Program-made: the position numbers and the translations under genes
NCBI RefSeq assembly: GCF_019793435.1
Contig: NZ_JAILYH010000013.1
Location: 62,001 to 126,000, forward strand
Direction of reading: 5' to 3'
Source: Rhizobium redzepovicii
GTDB taxonomy: Bacteria > Pseudomonadota > Alphaproteobacteria > Rhizobiales > Rhizobiaceae
Length of the DNA stretch: 64,000 nucleotides
Part shown: positions 62,007 to 64,000 of the stretch, one piece after another
Layout of the letters: every line of letters starts with the position of its first letter
How positions within the stretch are numbered: the stretch's first letter is position 1
The notes under the pieces: model-generated
Seen by the model: only the letters and a program-made list of their open reading frames with translations
Told to the model about the DNA's origin: nothing
Databases searched by the model: none

Positions 62007-62567
62007 TCACTCGGCAGCGATAAGAGCCTGCTTTTGGGCAGGAAAGAAGGCTGCGAGCTCGCCGATGACCTCGCCGATCCGCTTGGAAAGCGGTTCGGAT
62101 GAGACGCGGTAATCGGTGAAGTCACGATCGGAGGCGTAGACGGCTGTCGGCAGCGTATGAGACATGAAGAAGCCGAAGAGCGGGCGCAGCTGATGCTCGA
62201 CCATCAGCGCATGCCGGTCGCCGCCGCCTGTCGCGGTGATGATGACCGGCTTGGCGCGCAGCTCATGCGGGTCGATCAGGTCGATCAGGTGCTTGAACAG
62301 GCCGGGATAGCTGCCCTTGTAGGTCGGCGCGCCAATGACCAGCAGATCGGCATTGACGATATCGTCGATGACTTCCCTGGCGCGGCTGTCGAGATCGTCG
62401 CGGCGTAGCGCCTGGCCGAGCGACGGACCGACATCGGTCAGATCGTAGAGGGTGTTGTCGAAGCCGTATTTGTCACCGGCAAGGCCGGCGATGTTTTCGA
62501 CCAGCGTGAAGGTCTTCGAGGGACGGTTGAAGCTACCCGCCAGGCCGACCAGTTTGTAAGCAGACAT
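62007..62567 (-). CDS. msuE: NAD(P)H-dependent FMN reductase (MsuE-like)
   Basis: 186 residues of the flavodoxin-like reductase fold: LVGLAGSFNRPSKTFTLVENI (FMN phosphate loop), IGAPTYKGSYPGLFKHLIDLIDP and KPVIITATGGGDRHALM. MsuE/SsuE enzymes supply FMNH2 to sulfonate and related LLM monooxygenases, and LLM genes are in this window at 5107 and 57755. ATG 62567 has a GGAAGGAAAATGGC leader. The upstream 217-bp gap is AT-rich with a palindrome. Confidence 0.88.
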   Translation of the reverse strand: MSAYKLVGLAGSFNRPSKTFTLVENIAGLAGDKYGFDNTLYDLTDVGPSLGQALRRDDLDSRAREVIDDIVNADLLVIGAPTYKGSYPGLFKHLIDLIDPHELRAKPVIITATGGGDRHALMVEHQLRPLFGFFMSHTLPTAVYASDRDFTDYRVSSEPLSKRIGEVIGELAAFFPAQKQALIAAE

Positions 62568-62607
62568 GCCATTTTCCTTCCGATATCGTGCCGGGACCGA
62601 TTATTGG

Positions 62608-62622
62608 ATAGATATTATCTAT
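62608..62622. promoter_or_regulatory. AT-rich palindrome upstream of the FMN reductase gene
   Basis: ATAGATA-T-TATCTAT, a perfect inverted repeat 41 bp before the reductase start. Its core AGATATTATCT (62610-62620) differs by one base from AGATATAATCT at 2385-2395 in the first flavoenzyme cluster. The rest of the 62568-62784 gap has no other clear feature. Confidence 0.4.
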
Positions 62623-62784
62623 AAAAATAGTGGATTAAAGGAAGCCTATCCCTCTTCATCATGATGAGGAGAAAAATACATTCTCATCTGCGGGTGGTCG
62701 CCTGCTTGCGACAGCGCATCAGTCACCGAGCCCCGAATATGGCGGATATTTCGGGTCGATGCGTTGTCGAGGCGCGATATCGCC

Positions 62785-63987
62785 TCAGACTGGCTTTGGC
62801 TTCGGGATGCGCGGCAGGAAGATCGTCAGCAGACCGAGAAGCGGCAGATAGGAGCAGATGCGGTAGACGAAGTCGATGCCGTGGGTATCGGCGAAACTGC
62901 CGAGCAGTGCTGCACCGAGCCCCCCTGCCCCGAATGCGAAACCGAAGAAGACGCCGGCAATCAGCCCGACGCGTCCGGGCACAAGTTCCTGCGCGAAGAC
63001 GACGATTGCCGAGAAGGCCGACGCGAAAATCAGGCCGATGGCGACGCTGAGCACGCCCGTCCAGAACAGGTTTGCATAGGGTAGGATCAGCGCGAAGGGA
63101 ATGACGCCGAGGATCGAGAACCAGATGACGAAACGAGCGCCGAAGCGATCGCCGATCGGCCCGCCGAGAAACGTGCCGACGGCGACCGAGCCGAGGAAGA
63201 GGAAGAGCATCAGCTGTGCCTGCTGGACGCTGAGCGCAAACCTGTCGATGACATAGAAGGTGAAGTAGCTCGACACGCTGGCCATGTAGACGTTTTTCGT
63301 CGCCGTCAGCAGCACGAGGATCAGCAGCGCCCAGACCACCCTGTTCTGCGGCAGCGGCAGGGTCCGGCTCACCGCAGGCTTACTGGCGTTCTGGCGACGA
63401 TGGCCAATATACCAGTTGCCGACCCAGCTCAGCACGACCATGCCGACCATGGCGATGGCGGCAAACCAGGAGACGCTGTGCTGGCCGAGCGGCAGCACGA
63501 TGAAGGCGGCGAGCAGCGGACCGATCGCCTGACCGGCATTGCCGCCGACCTGGAAGAAGGACTGCGCGAAACCGTGGCGGCCGCCCGAGGCAAGACGGGC
63601 AACGCGCGAGGATTCCGGGTGGAAGACCGCCGAGCCGAAGCCGATCAGGCTGGCGGCGACGAGCAGCAGGGCGAAGCTGCCGGCATTGCCGAGCAGGATG
63701 AGGCCGCAAAAGGTGCTCGCCATGCCGAATGGCAGCGAATAGGGCATCGGCCAGCGGTCGGTGACGATGCCGACCAGCGGCTGCAGCAGCGACGCTGTGA
63801 CCTGGAAGGTCATGGTCAGCAGGCCGATCTGGACGAAATCAAGATCGTAATTCGCCTTGAACAGCGGATAGAGCGAGGCGAGCAGCGACTGCATGATGTC
63901 GTTCAGCATGTGACAGAAGCTGACCGCCATCAGGATAGACATCGTTGTTTTTTCGAAACGGGGCGCGCGCTCGGCAACAGTTGCCAT
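62785..63987 (-). CDS. MFS exporter of the fosmidomycin-resistance (Fsr) family
   Basis: 400 residues, about 12 membrane helices. The N-terminus SILMAVSFCHMLNDIMQSLLASLYPLF is characteristic of Fsr, and FGSAVFHPESSRVARLASGGRHGFAQSFFQVGGNAGQAIGPLL is the conserved loop region. It is a proton-driven drug or metabolite efflux permease. It is on the same strand as the reductase gene 217 bp downstream, but a separate transcript is likely. Start ATG 63987 (AGGAGGAATTCC upstream). Confidence 0.92.
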   Translation of the reverse strand: MATVAERAPRFEKTTMSILMAVSFCHMLNDIMQSLLASLYPLFKANYDLDFVQIGLLTMTFQVTASLLQPLVGIVTDRWPMPYSLPFGMASTFCGLILLGNAGSFALLLVAASLIGFGSAVFHPESSRVARLASGGRHGFAQSFFQVGGNAGQAIGPLLAAFIVLPLGQHSVSWFAAIAMVGMVVLSWVGNWYIGHRRQNASKPAVSRTLPLPQNRVVWALLILVLLTATKNVYMASVSSYFTFYVIDRFALSVQQAQLMLFLFLGSVAVGTFLGGPIGDRFGARFVIWFSILGVIPFALILPYANLFWTGVLSVAIGLIFASAFSAIVVFAQELVPGRVGLIAGVFFGFAFGAGGLGAALLGSFADTHGIDFVYRICSYLPLLGLLTIFLPRIPKPKPV

Positions 63988-64000
63988 GGAATTCCTCCTG

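Overview
The window is a dense, GC-rich, transporter-heavy stretch typical of the Rhizobiaceae; codon use, the FixK/FNR box, the sigma-54 promoter, dispersed palindromic intergenic repeats and gene content (cydDCABX behind a GbsR/MarR regulator, many ABC importers, methylmalonyl-CoA mutase) suggest Rhizobium (leguminosarum/etli group) or a close relative. I cannot tell chromosome from large plasmid. I saw no tRNA, rRNA, CRISPR, IS element or phage genes.

Layout. 1-6504: a DszC/SfnB-like flavin monooxygenase or acyl-CoA dehydrogenase-fold enzyme (cut by the window edge) behind a sugar-type binding protein, divergent from the matching ATPase, permease and an LLM (NtaA/DszA-type) flavin monooxygenase. 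6627-13705: a peptide/nickel-type ABC importer with a Tat-signal binding protein, followed by a class V aminotransferase and a divergent GDPD-like protein. 13849-15492: TPR-GGDEF diguanylate cyclase. 15567-22750 (minus): a Ugp/Mal-type importer in one operon with a GDPD phosphodiesterase, a LacI repressor and an inositol-monophosphatase-type phosphatase, which looks like uptake and dismantling of a glycerophosphodiester. 23095-26565: ybaK, a Tim44-domain protein, a D-2-hydroxyacid dehydrogenase, HupE/UreJ.

26685-33921: the cytochrome bd operon, gbsR-like regulator-cydD-cydC-cydA-cydB-cydX, with a perfect FNR/FixK box centred 41.5 bp before one predicted start and a near-perfect 26-bp palindrome on a second promoter. 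33933-41136: a sugar ABC importer with a divergent AraC regulator and a 667-residue natural fusion of a Gfo/Idh/MocA dehydrogenase to an aldo/keto reductase.

41232-51146 is the most notable region: a consensus sigma-54 promoter, a guanidine-I (ykkC) riboswitch and an intrinsic terminator precede an ABC importer, two DUF1989 proteins (carboxyguanidine deiminase subunits), a biotin-dependent guanidine/urea carboxylase and allophanate hydrolase. It reads as a complete nitrogen-controlled guanidine-assimilation operon that homology alone would label as urea metabolism.

51244-57521: a VOC protein, two Gfo/Idh/MocA dehydrogenases, an FAH-family enzyme and methylmalonyl-CoA mutase. 57755-63987: a second LLM monooxygenase, a MetINQ-type importer, an MsuE-type FMN reductase and an Fsr-type MFS exporter, plausibly a second organosulfur module. 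A 44-bp hairpin repeat occurs four times between genes, and four minus-strand importer operons carry a strong hairpin directly after the binding-protein gene.
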